Source: Azorinus chamasolen (lineage: Eukaryota; Mollusca; Bivalvia; Cardiida; Solecurtidae). Taken from it: a stretch of DNA of 64,000 bases. Within the stretch, counting starts at the first letter, position 1. The number at the start of each line of letters is the position of its first letter. Below the pieces are notes generated by a model. That model searched no databases. It saw only the letters and a program-made list of their open reading frames with translations, and had not been told where the DNA came from. The DNA lies in assembly GCA_963576725.1 (NCBI GenBank), contig OY755241.1, positions 76,866,701-76,930,700 of the forward strand, read 5' to 3'. A program made the translations under genes and the position numbers. Positions 54,232 through 63,690 of this stretch are shown piece after piece.

Positions 54232-54399
54232 AATAAAACCTCTCTATAATTGTCACTAAATTGTGTTAATTAGTTCGTATTTAGGGCGGGTGTCTGCTTA
54301 AAGTGTTCTGTTTGACTTTCACCTTGCTTTAAGCAGCCACCTGGATATAACACAAAATACTTGATGTAATTTAGTGGCCGTCATAGAGAGGTTTTACTG
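54232..54399. mobile_element. CAGT-T MITE, internally deleted
   Basis: AATAAAACCTCTCTATAATT to GTCATAGAGAGGTTTTACTG; the central palindrome has lost its left arm. Confidence 0.75.
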
Positions 54400-54439
54400 T
54401 ATTTTTTAAGAGTCTAGCACAAAATCATTGTAATTACAT

Positions 54440-54680
54440 TCTGTAATATCTATGAGTAGAGCTACAGATAAAGGTGCATACTCAAATACTAAAATCATCA
54501 TTTCTCCACCAAACCCTACATGTATGTTGTTCTCAAAGAGACGATTCTAAACAGGGGTTGCAACATAGGGTTTGATTGAGAAATAAAGAAGTTATTCTTT
54601 AAAATGATTGAGAAATAAAGAAGTTATTCTTTAAAATGATTTTTCCTATGTACACATCTTATCTGGAGCTATGTATAACC
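54440..54680. repeat. D element
   Basis: TTTCTCCACCAAACCCTACA and CATAGGGTTTGATTGAGAAA; followed by a 33-bp direct duplication (AAAGAAGTTATTCTTTAAAA). Confidence 0.65.
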
Positions 54681-54734
54681 ATTTGCAAATAGTCTTCTTT
54701 CATTCTAAAAAAGAGTGTTTTCTTCCATTTTTTT

Positions 54735-54830
54735 TTTCAAATTCATGATCACATTGCAAAAGAGTTTGATTCTGATAAGGTGCTGAGTTATTGGCGTCTC
54801 ATCTGGATCCAAACTGTTTGAAAACGTCAT
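54735..54830. mobile_element. TTAA-K MITE fragment
   Basis: GGTGCTGAGTTATTGGCGTCTC and GGATCCAAACTGTTTGAAAA; the left arm is decayed. Confidence 0.5.
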
Positions 54831-54890
54831 CACTGTTATGCCCCATAGATAGTAGTAACTAGTTACAGCAGGTTTTTGCCAAGCCAATGA

Positions 54891-55103
54891 TTAACCCATT
54901 CCCTCATAGGCCTTTTTCAGAATCAACCTCTTTGAATAAATCTACTAAAAAGAACATTTACAAGGATTATTTTTAGAATTGTGTAGTTTTGAAACCATTG
55001 TGATACATACAGTTTTTGCTCCTATGGAACAAATGCTCTTTTATCACAGTGGTTTCAAAAAATGACTTTTACAGAGGCGTGATAATATAAGGGAATGGGT
55101 TAA
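54891..55103. mobile_element. TTAA-N MITE
   Basis: TTAACCCATTCCCTC to GGGAATGGGTTAA; the core is eroded (CATACAGTTTTTGCTCC). Confidence 0.75.
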
Positions 55104-55290
55104 CACTAAATATCTGGGCACCTAATCTCCTCTTATAAGGGAATGGGTTAACACTAAATATCTGGGCACCTAATCTCCTCTTATAAGGGAATGGGTTAAC
55201 ACTAAATATCTGGGCACCTAATCTCCTCTTATAAGGGAATGGGTTAACACTAAATATCTGGGCACCTAATCTCCTCTATCTGTTTGTAAA
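55084..55290. repeat. Minisatellite seeded by a MITE end, ~49-bp unit
   Basis: Four near-identical copies of TAAGGGAATGGGTTAACACT plus AAATATCTGGGCACCTAATC and TCCTCTTA: each unit contains the MITE right end plus ~35 bp of flank. Confidence 0.9.
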
Positions 55291-55329
55291 ACTGAATAAG
55301 CAAATTCTGCACTGTTTGGATACATTATC

Positions 55330-55756
55330 CCTTTCCTCCATGAATATGCATATAACAAAATGTGACATCATGAATATTTATTAGATTAATTTGTTATAAA
55401 AGCACATAGACACGTGAAATTTTGGCTTTGACAGGAACTTTAGTATCATATCTACATTATATCAAAAGCAAACAGAGTAGACCCTGATCAGATGGCTCCT
55501 GTAGGAGCTGAGTGGATACTAAGTAGTTACTCCTTTACCTGTTCAATATTCATGTGAGAAAATAATGACAGCATGAATATTTATTTGCTGAATTTTCGAG
55601 GGAATTGTTGGCAATGACAGAAATTTAATTATAGAATCAAATCTACATCATATAATAAGCAGGCTCTGATCAGACAGCTCCTATAGGGGTCATCTAATTT
55701 GGGTCTACTCTATTTACAAAAGCCTGAAAAAGCATTTGTATGAGGGAAAGGGTTGA
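55330..55756. mobile_element. Two TTAA-P MITE remnants
   Basis: One at about 55330-55520 (core left arm only) and one at about 55525-55756 ending GGGAAAGGGTTG. Confidence 0.6.
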
Positions 55757-55780
55757 ACACTGATGGGCTATACATTCTAA

Positions 55781-57590
55781 CAAGAGGGCCAAGATGGCCC
55801 TTAATTGCTTACCTGATTACCATAGATTTAAGATTATAGCTGGGTAGCCCCAAGATTAGGCCAATATTGACCTAAGTGACAATATTTGAACAATGTTGAT
55901 AGTGGATCATGAGCAGTAGTTCTGGAGAACAAGATTTTCAAAGATTTAGAATATTGATTTTATCATGGCAATCATTCTATCAAGACAATCATTCTGACCA
56001 ATGAAGATTTGGCTAAAATGTGCCCCTAGAGTAATTTTTCTAAGATTTGACCTAGTGACCTAATTTTTTTATCCCACCCCACCCATGATCAAACTCAACC
56101 TTGCTATCACCAAGACAAACATTCTGAGCAAATTTGAGAAAGATTGGGCTAAAGATTTATGGCTTTTCTAAGATATGACCCAGTGACCTACTTTTTACCC
56201 CACATAACCCACTTTTAAAATCATCCAAGATTTTATCAGGGTAATTATCCTGACCCAGTTTCATGAAGATTTGGCTAAAAATGTGACCTCTAGAGTGTTC
56301 ACAAGGTTTTCCTTTTATTTGACCTTGTGACTTAGTTTATAACCCCGCATGCCCAATTTTATATCTGGACCGAGATTTTATCAAAACAATCATTCTGACC
56401 AAGTTTCATGAAGATTGGACAAAAAATGTGACCACTAGATTGTTCACAAGGTTTTTTGTATTCTTTGCAAAGCAATAGAATACAAAGGTGGCGTTCCACA
56501 GCCAAACCATGGTACCCTCGTCGGCCTGACAAAATAGTGGGCGCACGGATATACAAATATCAGTCACATGAAGAAATCACGTGATCATAACATGAATGAA
56601 AATACTCAATGAATAAAGAAGCGTGAGTCGGATGACCTTATGCAAGCGATTAGGTAATCACGCCAACAACTGCGAGTGGTCAGTGTGATAATAAGCATAG
56701 TGGGAAACGGCTGAAGTGTCAGCTGCAACTGTATCATCAACTGGATAGAGCCTTCCCTTATAGATACGCAATTCCATGCCAAAGCGAACTTGTTCGATAT
56801 CAGATTGATACCATGCAAAGAATACTGCAGCATTTACAACGCTTTGATCTACTGTTTAATCTAGTGAGACTTTTTCTGACCCCACTTGGCCCACTTTCAA
56901 ACTTGTACCAGATTTTATCAAAACAATAATTCTGATAAAGTTTCATAAAGATTCGGCTAAAAATGTGACCTCTAGAGTGTTCACAAGGTATTCCTACTAC
57001 CTGACCCAGTGACATAGTTTTTGATCCCACATAACCCACTTAAAAACTCGTCTGAGATTTTATCAATACAATCATTCTGATAAAGTTTCATAAAGATTCT
57101 GCTAAAAATGTGACCTCTAGAGTGTTGAGAAGGTATTCCTACTACCTGACCCAGTGACATAGTTTTTGACCCCACATTACCCACTTAAAAACTCGTCAGA
57201 GATTTTATCAAAACAACCATTCTAGGTTTCATGAGAATTGGAAAAAATGTGACAACTAGTGTGTTCACAAGGTTTTTCCACTGTTTGACCTAGTTGACCC
57301 ACTTTCAAACTTGTCTGTGATTTTATTAGGACAATCATTCTGACCAAGTTTCATGAAGTTCGAGCTAAAAATGTGACCTTTAGAGTGTTCACAAGGTTTT
57401 CCTACTATTTGACCTAGTTTTAAAACCAACTTAATCCACTTTTGAACACGTCCGAGATTTTATCAAGACAATCATTCTGACCAAGTTTCATGAAGATTGG
57501 ACTAAAATTGTGACCACTTGAGTGTTCACAAGCAAATGGTGACGATGGACAACACACGCCAGACATTCAAGTTTCTCTAAAAAGTCTAAA
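55781..57590 (+). mobile_element. HLE12 element
   Basis: ACAAGAGGGCCAAGATGGCCC start; ~150-bp cores with AGTTTCATGAAGATTGG, AAAATGTGACCTCTAGAGTG and TTCACAAGGTTTT; end ATGGTGACGATGGACAACAC. About 56465-56870 is foreign to the core pattern and may be a nested insertion. Confidence 0.75.
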
Positions 57591-57609
57591 CCTTTCATTA
57601 ATATTCATC

Positions 57610-58225
57610 AAGTTAAGCCTTAGCATCAGTGCTACAGATAAATGTGTATACCCACATACTAAAATCGTCATTTCTGCACCAAACCCTGAACTGTGACCAC
57701 TCTTCAGAATAGTCTCTTCTAGATGCTTGTAAAGAGTGGTCACAGTAAAGGATTGGTGGAGAAATAAAGGAGCTATTGTTGAAACTGTTAAAATTTATTC
57801 AAATTTTATCTGGACCTCTGCTAAGCATATACTGATATTTCCATTCAGAAGAAACCCCAATTCTTCATTATGAACTAGACTTCCTCTCATTTGTATTTAA
57901 AGATGAACTAGTGTGTCAAATGGTATGGCTCCTGATAAGACACAAAGTAGCCTTGATGCGACAACAAGCTATTTTCTGTCAAACCTACAACTAAACTGTG
58001 TGAAAAGGTAATCATAAATTCACCTATTCACAGAGGTCCAGATAAGGTTAAAACATTTTCTAGAATAAATCGTTCATTTCTCTACCAAACCCTATTCTGT
58101 GCCCTCTCTTTAGAATTGTCTCAGAGAGATGATTCTAAAGAGTGGTCGAAGTATAGGGTTTATTGGAGAAATGATGATTCTATCATTTGGGTATGCACCT
58201 TTATCTGTAGCTCTGTATCCATGCC
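57610..58225. repeat. Two D elements
   Basis: Copies at 57630-57800 (GCACCAAACCCTGAACTG; AAGGATTGGTGGAGAAATAA) and 58040-58220 (CTACCAAACCCTATTCTG; ATAGGGTTTATTGGAGAAAT). The short frames overlapping 58116-58433 follow from this hairpin. Confidence 0.65.
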
Positions 58226-58404
58226 AAAAGTTGATGTCAGTTGTCTTGGAGGAAAAAAAGTACATGTACCCGTCTGCAGAGTTAACATTCAGCACTCTAC
58301 TAGCAAATGTGTAATTGCCTTCACTAGAAGTTTGGATACAGAGAGATGGAGAATGTCAAACAGTTTATATCCTACTGAGGTACTCACTGTTTCATTAGCA
58401 TATA

Positions 58405-58608
58405 CAGTAAAACCTCTCTATAATGGTCACTAAATTACAGCAAGTATTTAGTGTTAAAGGCAGATGGCTGCTTAAAGCAAGGTGAAAGTAAAACAGAATG
58501 CTCCTATAGGAGCGTTCTGTTTTACTTTCACCTCGCTTTAAGCGGCCACCTGCCCTAAATGCCAAATAATTAACACAAATTAGTGTCCATTATAGAGACA
58601 TTTTACTG
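58405..58608. mobile_element. CAGT-T MITE, full length
   Basis: CAGTAAAACCTCTCTATAAT to CATTATAGAGACATTTTACTG, TA on both sides, 204 bp; inner palindrome AACAGAATGCTCCTATAGGA. Ends 95 bp from the exon at 58703. Confidence 0.85.
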
Positions 58609-58702
58609 TAAATTGTTCGACAATCATGTTCTATCAAGCAATGTGAGAAACTACATTTCAGCATTTGCAAAGCATGCTAAAAATCAAACAACATCAAATT
58701 AC

Positions 58703-58953
58703 ATGCATATTTCCTCATCAGTAGGTCCAATTCATGTTGTTCCTCATTTTGGCACTCGGCAGCCTTGTCTAGGTCACACACTGTGTCCAGATCAATCTTT
58801 GTGGTCTCGCATACAAGAAGCTGCAAGTTATTATCACAGTAGGAGTTGCCAACCAATCCTTGAAGTCTTGTCAGTCCATTATTTATGCTGAGTCGCTCAC
58901 TATCACAATCACCAATTTCTTCATAGAGGCATTCTAGGGATTTGATCACATGC
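58703..58953 (-). CDS. Exon: helical Cys module (C-x7-C-x22-C), long form
   Basis: The acceptor TTTTCTGCAAATTTCAG and the donor TATGCAT|GTAATT bracket 251 nt, phase 2 in and phase 1 out, 83 whole codons. Cysteines at residues 8, 16, 39, 48, 59 and 67. The first three form the signature (SLECLYEEIGDC, VGNSYC); the last two, DTVCDLDKAAEC, are the segment that is a separate exon at 24.8 kb. It reads mostly helical and acidic. The apparent start at GTG 58949 is not a start: the coding reads through from the acceptor. Upstream it needs two bases from a phase 2 exon, which the 63.8 kb exon does not supply, so an exon is missing between them. It can also splice in frame to the Ly6 exon or the 24.8 kb exon (all phase 1). 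Confidence 0.8.
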
Positions 58954-58976
58954 CTGAAATTTGCAGAAAAGACAAT

Positions 58977-59190
58977 TAACCCATTACTTCATAGGCTATT
59001 TTAAAACCCAATGTCTTTAAATTAATCTATTAAAAAGGAGCATTTAATAGAAAAAAGGAAAAATTTAGAATTGTTTAGTTTTGAAACCATTACGACAAAC
59101 AGCATTTGCGCTTATAGAACAAGACTAGTACTCAATATCACATTAGTTTCAAAAAGTGACTTTTACACAGATGTCAAAAGTCATCTACAT
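58977..59190. mobile_element. TTAA-N MITE, eroded, beside a splice acceptor
   Basis: TTAACCCATTACTTCATAGGC to ACTTTTACACAGATGTCA, core damaged. It begins 22 bp upstream of the acceptor AG at 58954-58955, just outside the pyrimidine tract. Confidence 0.7.
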
Positions 59191-59560
59191 GTATATGTCA
59201 AAAAAGTGACCTTGATCTAATTTCAAATATCTTTATATCAACTTAATTTAAGGCCTTTACCAAAACCATCTGTATACCAAAGATGAATTGCCTAGCATTT
59301 GTAGTTCAGACATTATAACAATATTAAAGTTTGTTAAAAGCGACGAAGTTTTTGAAATAGTGAACTTGACCTTGACCTGATTTCACGTATCCTTGTATTA
59401 AGTGAAAGGCCTTCACCCAAGCTATCTGCATATCAAACATGAATTGTCTAGCTTACGTAATTAAGATGTTACTTATGCAATGTTAAAGTTTTAAACGACG
59501 ACACACTGACTGCCCGCCAGCCAGCCCGCCCAAAAAGCCAAAACATGTCGGCCCGCCCAT
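59190..59560 (+). mobile_element. HLE13 element, two cores
   Basis: TGACCTTGATCTAATTTCA and TTGACCTTGACCTGATTTCA ~165 bp apart, AGGCCTTCACCCAAGC, then CGACGACACACTGAC and CCGCCAGCCAGCCCGCCC. 59560-59867 shows nothing identifiable. Confidence 0.55.
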
Positions 59561-59867
59561 ATTAATTGCTGATCTATATGATTGTATTCATGTTCACCTT
59601 CAATAATGTTCTTTGATATAATGTATTCAAGAAATAGTTGAGTAATTTAGGAGTATGATATTAAGCAAATATACTGAATTCCAATTTGCTAAGGAAATTC
59701 ATTGGGAGAGCGAGGATGTGTTACAGAGCTATGAAAACGATACAATGTATTCAAATATTATGTTTTGATATAATTTAGAAATGGGTTATCAAAATCATAT
59801 TGAGTTATTATAAAGAAATGTATAAATTGTGAAGAATTAGTGCACTGATGAGTCTACACAGATATTA

Positions 59868-60106
59868 GTTAAGCCATTCCCACATAGGTTATTTTTAGAT
59901 CTAATCACTTTGAATAAATCTACCCAAAAGGAGCATTAACTTGAGAAAAGGATTATTTTTAGAATTTTGTAGTTTGGAACCATCGTGATAAATAGATCAT
60001 TAATTTTGCTCCTATAGGAGCAAATGCTCTATTTATCACAATGGTTCCAACAGGTGATTTTTACAGAGGCATAGAAAGTCTTATTTATGGAGGAAAGGTT
60101 TAAATA
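59868..60106. mobile_element. TTAA-N MITE
   Basis: GTTAAGCCATTCCC to GGAGGAAAGGTTTAA; core GCTCCTATAGGAGCAAATGC. Confidence 0.75.
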
Positions 60107-60279
60107 ATTGCAGATATAACTGATTGATCTCTGAAGACTCAGCTTTGGAAATTGCTGGTCCTGTTAAGCATGATAATCAGTCTTATCGATGTAATTGAAC
60201 AAACATTAGGACAGCCTGACCAGCATTGTGCAAAAAAAGTTTGTTAAGCTATGGCTAAACCTCTAAATTAAGGTGACAC

Positions 60280-60690
60280 TAAGATGTAACAAAGATAGGC
60301 TGTGAAGGTTTGAAGACAACAGATTAGTATGAGAGGCAGTGGTCTTTGTCGACAATGACAGACGAACATATATATAATGAGAGGCAGTAATTAGTGTAAT
60401 TGGGAGTTTGTACAGAATGAAAGGTGGATGATGAAAGATGAATGGAAGAAGATGGTTGGTTGATAAGAGTTGTGTGGGTGTGGATAGAATCAGGAGAATT
60501 GAGAGAGAGTTGAGGTTGAGAGTACGAAAGTAATATTGAACAGTTAAGACAGTAACAGTTGAAGTGAAGAGTAGAAATTTGAAGTTAGGAGCGAAGAGAT
60601 GAAGATTAGGGTTAAAGATGTAAGGCGGACAGAATATGATAAGATATAAAGTAAAGGATAGAAACACAGCATGCAAGTGGCTTATAGGCT
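60280..60690. repeat. Strand-asymmetric purine-rich tract
   Basis: About 400 bp of A/G-dominated sequence with TGAGAGGCAGT twice and many GAAGA/GATGA words. The 137-codon minus-strand frame follows from the missing stop words and is rejected as coding. Confidence 0.6.
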
Positions 60691-60731
60691 AAATACGCTA
60701 GAGTCGTAGAGCGGACCCCAGTGACAGTAGC

Positions 60732-60963
60732 TTAACCCATTCCCGCATAGACTATTTTTAGACCCAACCTTTTTTAATAAATCTACCGAAAAGGAGAATT
60801 AACTAGAGAAAGGGAAAGTTTTAGAATTTTGTAGTTTGAAACCATTGTGGTAATTAATACAACATTTGCTCCTATGGGAGCAAATGCTCTATTTATCACA
60901 ATGGTTTGTTAAAGTGACTTTTACACAAGCATCAAAAGGGGTCAATATGCGGAAATGGGTTAA
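60732..60963. mobile_element. TTAA-N MITE
   Basis: TTAACCCATTCCCGC to GGAAATGGGTTAA; core CATTTGCTCCTATGGGAGC. Its right TTAA is shared with the next copy. Confidence 0.8.
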
Positions 60964-60992
60964 CCCATCCCCACATAGGCTATTTTTAAAAA
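60960..60992. mobile_element. TTAA-N MITE, left end (interrupted)
   Basis: TTAACCCATCCCCACATAGG and CTATTTTTAAAAAA, then HLE6b; the MITE resumes at about 62060 (AATGAATAAATCTAC) and ends GGACAGGGTTAA at 62229. Confidence 0.75.
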
Positions 60993-62059
60993 AACAAGAT
61001 GTGTTTGTGAAACACTATACCCCCTCAATATGATATTTGACCATGAAGGACGACCTTGATCTTGACATGTCACCCCTCAAACTGTGCAGCTTCCTGGGAT
61101 ACACATGCATACCAAATATCAAGTCTGTATCTCTAATGGTTCAAAAGTTATGGCCAATGTTAAAAGTTGGTGACCTTTGACCATGAAGGATGACCTTGAC
61201 ATGTCACCCATCAAACTGTGCAGCTTCATGAGATACACATGCATACCAGTATCAAGGCTGTATATCTACTGGTTCAAATGTTATGGCCAATGTTCATGAC
61301 CTTTGACCTTCAAAGATGACCTTGACATGTCACCTCTCAAACTGTGCAGCCAAATGAGAAACACATGTATACCAACTATCGAGTCTGTATATCTACTGGT
61401 TCAAAAGTTATGGCCAATGTTAAAGTTGGTGACCTTTGACCCTGAAAGATGACCTTGACATGTCACCCCAAACTGTGCAGCTTCTTGAGATACACATGTA
61501 TACCAAATGTCAAGCCCGTATCTCTACTGGTTCAAAAGTTATGGCCAATGTTAAAGTCGGTGACCTTTGACCCTGAAAGATGACCTTGACCTTAACATGT
61601 CACCCCCAAACTGTGCAGCTTCATGAGATACACATGCATACCAAATGTCAAGTCTGTATCTACAGGTTCAAAAGTTATGGCCAATGTTAAAGTCGCTGAC
61701 CTTTGACCCTAAAAGATGACCTTTACCTTGACATGTTGCCCCTCAAAATGTGCAGCTTCATGAGATACACAAGCATGCCAAATATCAAGTCTCTATCTCC
61801 ACTGGTCCAAAAGTTATGGCCAATGTTAAAGTCGGTGATTTGACCCATATATTTGACCTTGAAGGATGACCTTGAACTTGACATGTCACCCCTCAAAATG
61901 CGCGGCTTTATGAAAGTCATATGCATGCCAAATATCAAGTCTCTATCTGTACTGGATCAAAAGTTATGACCAATGTTAAAGTTGCTGACAAACAAACAGA
62001 CAAACAGACAGACAGGGCAAAAACAATATGCCCCCCAGATTTGATCTGGGGGGCATAAT
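60993..62059 (+). mobile_element. HLE6 element, copy b
   Basis: ACAAGATGTGTTTGTGAAAC start, CCCCCCAGATTTGATCTGGG end hairpin; about seven cores with TGACCTTTGACC and AAAAGTTATGGCCAATG; short ACAAACAGACAAACAGAC tail. Confidence 0.85.
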
Positions 62060-62229
62060 AAAAATGAATAAATCTACAAAAAAGGAAAATATTACAATTT
62101 TATAGTTCTGAAACATTGTGATAAATAGAGCATTTGCTCCTTAGAAGCAAATGTTCTATTTATCACAATGGTTTCAAAAAGTGATTTTTACAGTGGTGTA
62201 GAAAGGCGTATTTATGGAGGACAGGGTTA
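62060..62229. mobile_element. TTAA-N MITE, right part (interrupted)
   Basis: Core GAGCATTTGCTCCTTAGAAG with mirror arm, ending GGAGGACAGGGTTAA. Confidence 0.75.
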
Positions 62230-62285
62230 ATGGAGGACAAATATTATGCAGAAAGCTCCTGAAGAAATCATCATTTCTCACATAC

Positions 62286-62330
62286 CTTCCCTTATCTCCG
62301 AGTTAGAACAACAGGTTAAGATTTCCTTAT
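62286..62330 (-). CDS. Possible 45-nt micro-exon
   Basis: CACGTGTTACAG | 45 nt | GTATGT. It is open only in the phase 1-1 frame, reading KEILTCCSNSEIRE between split codons, and would join the 63.8 kb exon as T+AT (Tyr). It has a plausible acceptor and donor and two cysteines, but no homologue elsewhere in the gene and it does not by itself fix the phase conflict with the 58.9 kb exon. It could be chance. Confidence 0.2.
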
Positions 62331-62451
62331 CTGTAACACGTGTAAGATCACTTTAGAACGTATGACGTCAAGCCATGAAAACCTATGTTTACATGTCATT
62401 TAAACGGCAAAAATACACTTTTTTGATATGTGAGAAAAAGAATCTGATGCT

Positions 62452-62571
62452 CGTTGTCTTTTAAGATCACATGTTCCTAAACTCACCAAGAAAATGTTAT
62501 TAAGCTCGCCAAGGCTCACTTAATGACATTTTCTAAGGCTCGTTTAGGAACATGTGATCTTAAAAGACAAC
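62452..62571. repeat. Hairpin, ~33-bp arms
   Basis: TTTTAAGATCACATGTTCCT and mirror AGGAACATGTGATCTTAAAA, extended by TTGTC/GACAA; the loop region itself carries AAAATGTTATTAAGC/CTTAATGACATTTT mirrors. Confidence 0.8.
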
Positions 62572-62574
62572 TCG

Positions 62575-62740
62575 CAACAGATCCTCTATTTCTATACTAA
62601 ACCCTACACTGGGACCACTCTTTAGAATCATCTAGGAGACTATTCAAAAGAATGGTCACAGTATAGGGTTTGGTAGAGAAATAAAGGAGTTATTCTAGAA
62701 AATGTTTAAATTTATGCATCTTATCTGGACCTCTGTGGTT
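62575..62740. repeat. D element
   Basis: TACTAAACCCTACACTGGG and TATAGGGTTTGGTAGAGAAA; inner arms CTCTTTAGAATCATCT / AAAAGAATGGTCACAG. Confidence 0.65.
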
Positions 62741-62744
62741 TTCA

Positions 62745-63046
62745 ATCTGTTACCTGATATAAACACCATGTGGTGCAATAGTAAACAGAGTACACACAGA
62801 TCATATGACTGCTGTAGGTCTGCTCTGTTTGCTTATGAAATACAGTAAAACCTCTCTATAATGGCCAGTTAAATTACATCAATTATTTTGTGTTAAAGGT
62901 AGGTGGCTGCTTAAAGCAAGGTGAAAGTAAAACAGAACACTCCTATAGGATCGTTCTGTTTTACATTCACCTTGCTTTAAGCAACCACCTGTCCTAAATA
63001 ACATCTAATTAGCATGAAAACACATTTATATTTGGGAAAGGGTTAA
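62745..63046. mobile_element. TTAA-P MITE split by a CAGT-T MITE
   Basis: Left part GTTACCTGATATAAACACC with a shortened core, right part CATGAAAACACATTTATATT to GGGAAAGGGTTAA. The CAGT-T insert is at about 62845-63010; its right TIR is missing. Confidence 0.65.
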
Positions 63047-63099
63047 ACTAGCAGTTTGATTTGGGACTGGTCTATCTATCATAGCCCTTTCAACCCAGG

Positions 63100-63237
63100 A
63101 CATGGCTGCATGTACTGTCAGTGTAGTAGACCAAGATCAGAGGACTCATAAAGGAGCCCTAAAATCAAAGTCTGCGCTGTTTGTCACTGAAAATCATCTT
63201 GTATGTTTAAGCCTTTCACACTGACGGGATTCTATAG
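63100..63237. other. Degenerate P-like core, otherwise unidentified
   Basis: GTGTAGTAGACCAAGATCAG and AAATCAAAGTCTGCGCTG resemble worn core arms. Confidence 0.4.
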
Positions 63238-63457
63238 TTAATCCTTTCCTCTATAAATACGCCTTTCTACGCCTCTGTAAAAGTCACTTTATGAAACCAT
63301 TGTGATAAATAAAGCATTTGCTCCTATAGGAGCAAATGCTTTATTTATCACAATGGTTTTGAACTTCAAAATTTTCCTTTTCTCAAGTTAATGCTCCTTT
63401 TTGGTTAATTTATTCAAAGTGGTTGGATCTAAAAATAGCCTATGGAGGAATGGGTTA
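63238..63457. mobile_element. TTAA-N MITE
   Basis: TTAATCCTTTCCTC to GGAGGAATGGGTTAA; perfect-looking core AGCATTTGCTCCTATAGGAG. Confidence 0.8.
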
Positions 63458-63690
63458 AACATTGGTGGGCTGTTCAACTCTGATTAGGTTTGAAAGGGTT
63501 ATGGTTTACCGTTTCATACTGATAAGACTCTTTAGAAAACATTGATGAACTATTTCACTTTTATTATTCAGGGTAGAAGGAGTTAATATTTAGGATATGT
63601 AGGTATAATTATTACATGCAATCATTTTCATCCAATGACACGTTTTTGTTGAAGAATGTCATGACAGGATTCAAGCACATTTCCAGTCAC

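Noticed and set aside
58116..58433. 105-codon plus-strand frame
   Set aside because: Composed of a D hairpin half and the start of a CAGT-T MITE.
60263..60676. 137-codon minus-strand frame
   Set aside because: Lies in a purine-rich low-complexity tract where stop codons are rare on that strand; composition is Leu/Ser/Thr/Ile-rich without motif or splice context.
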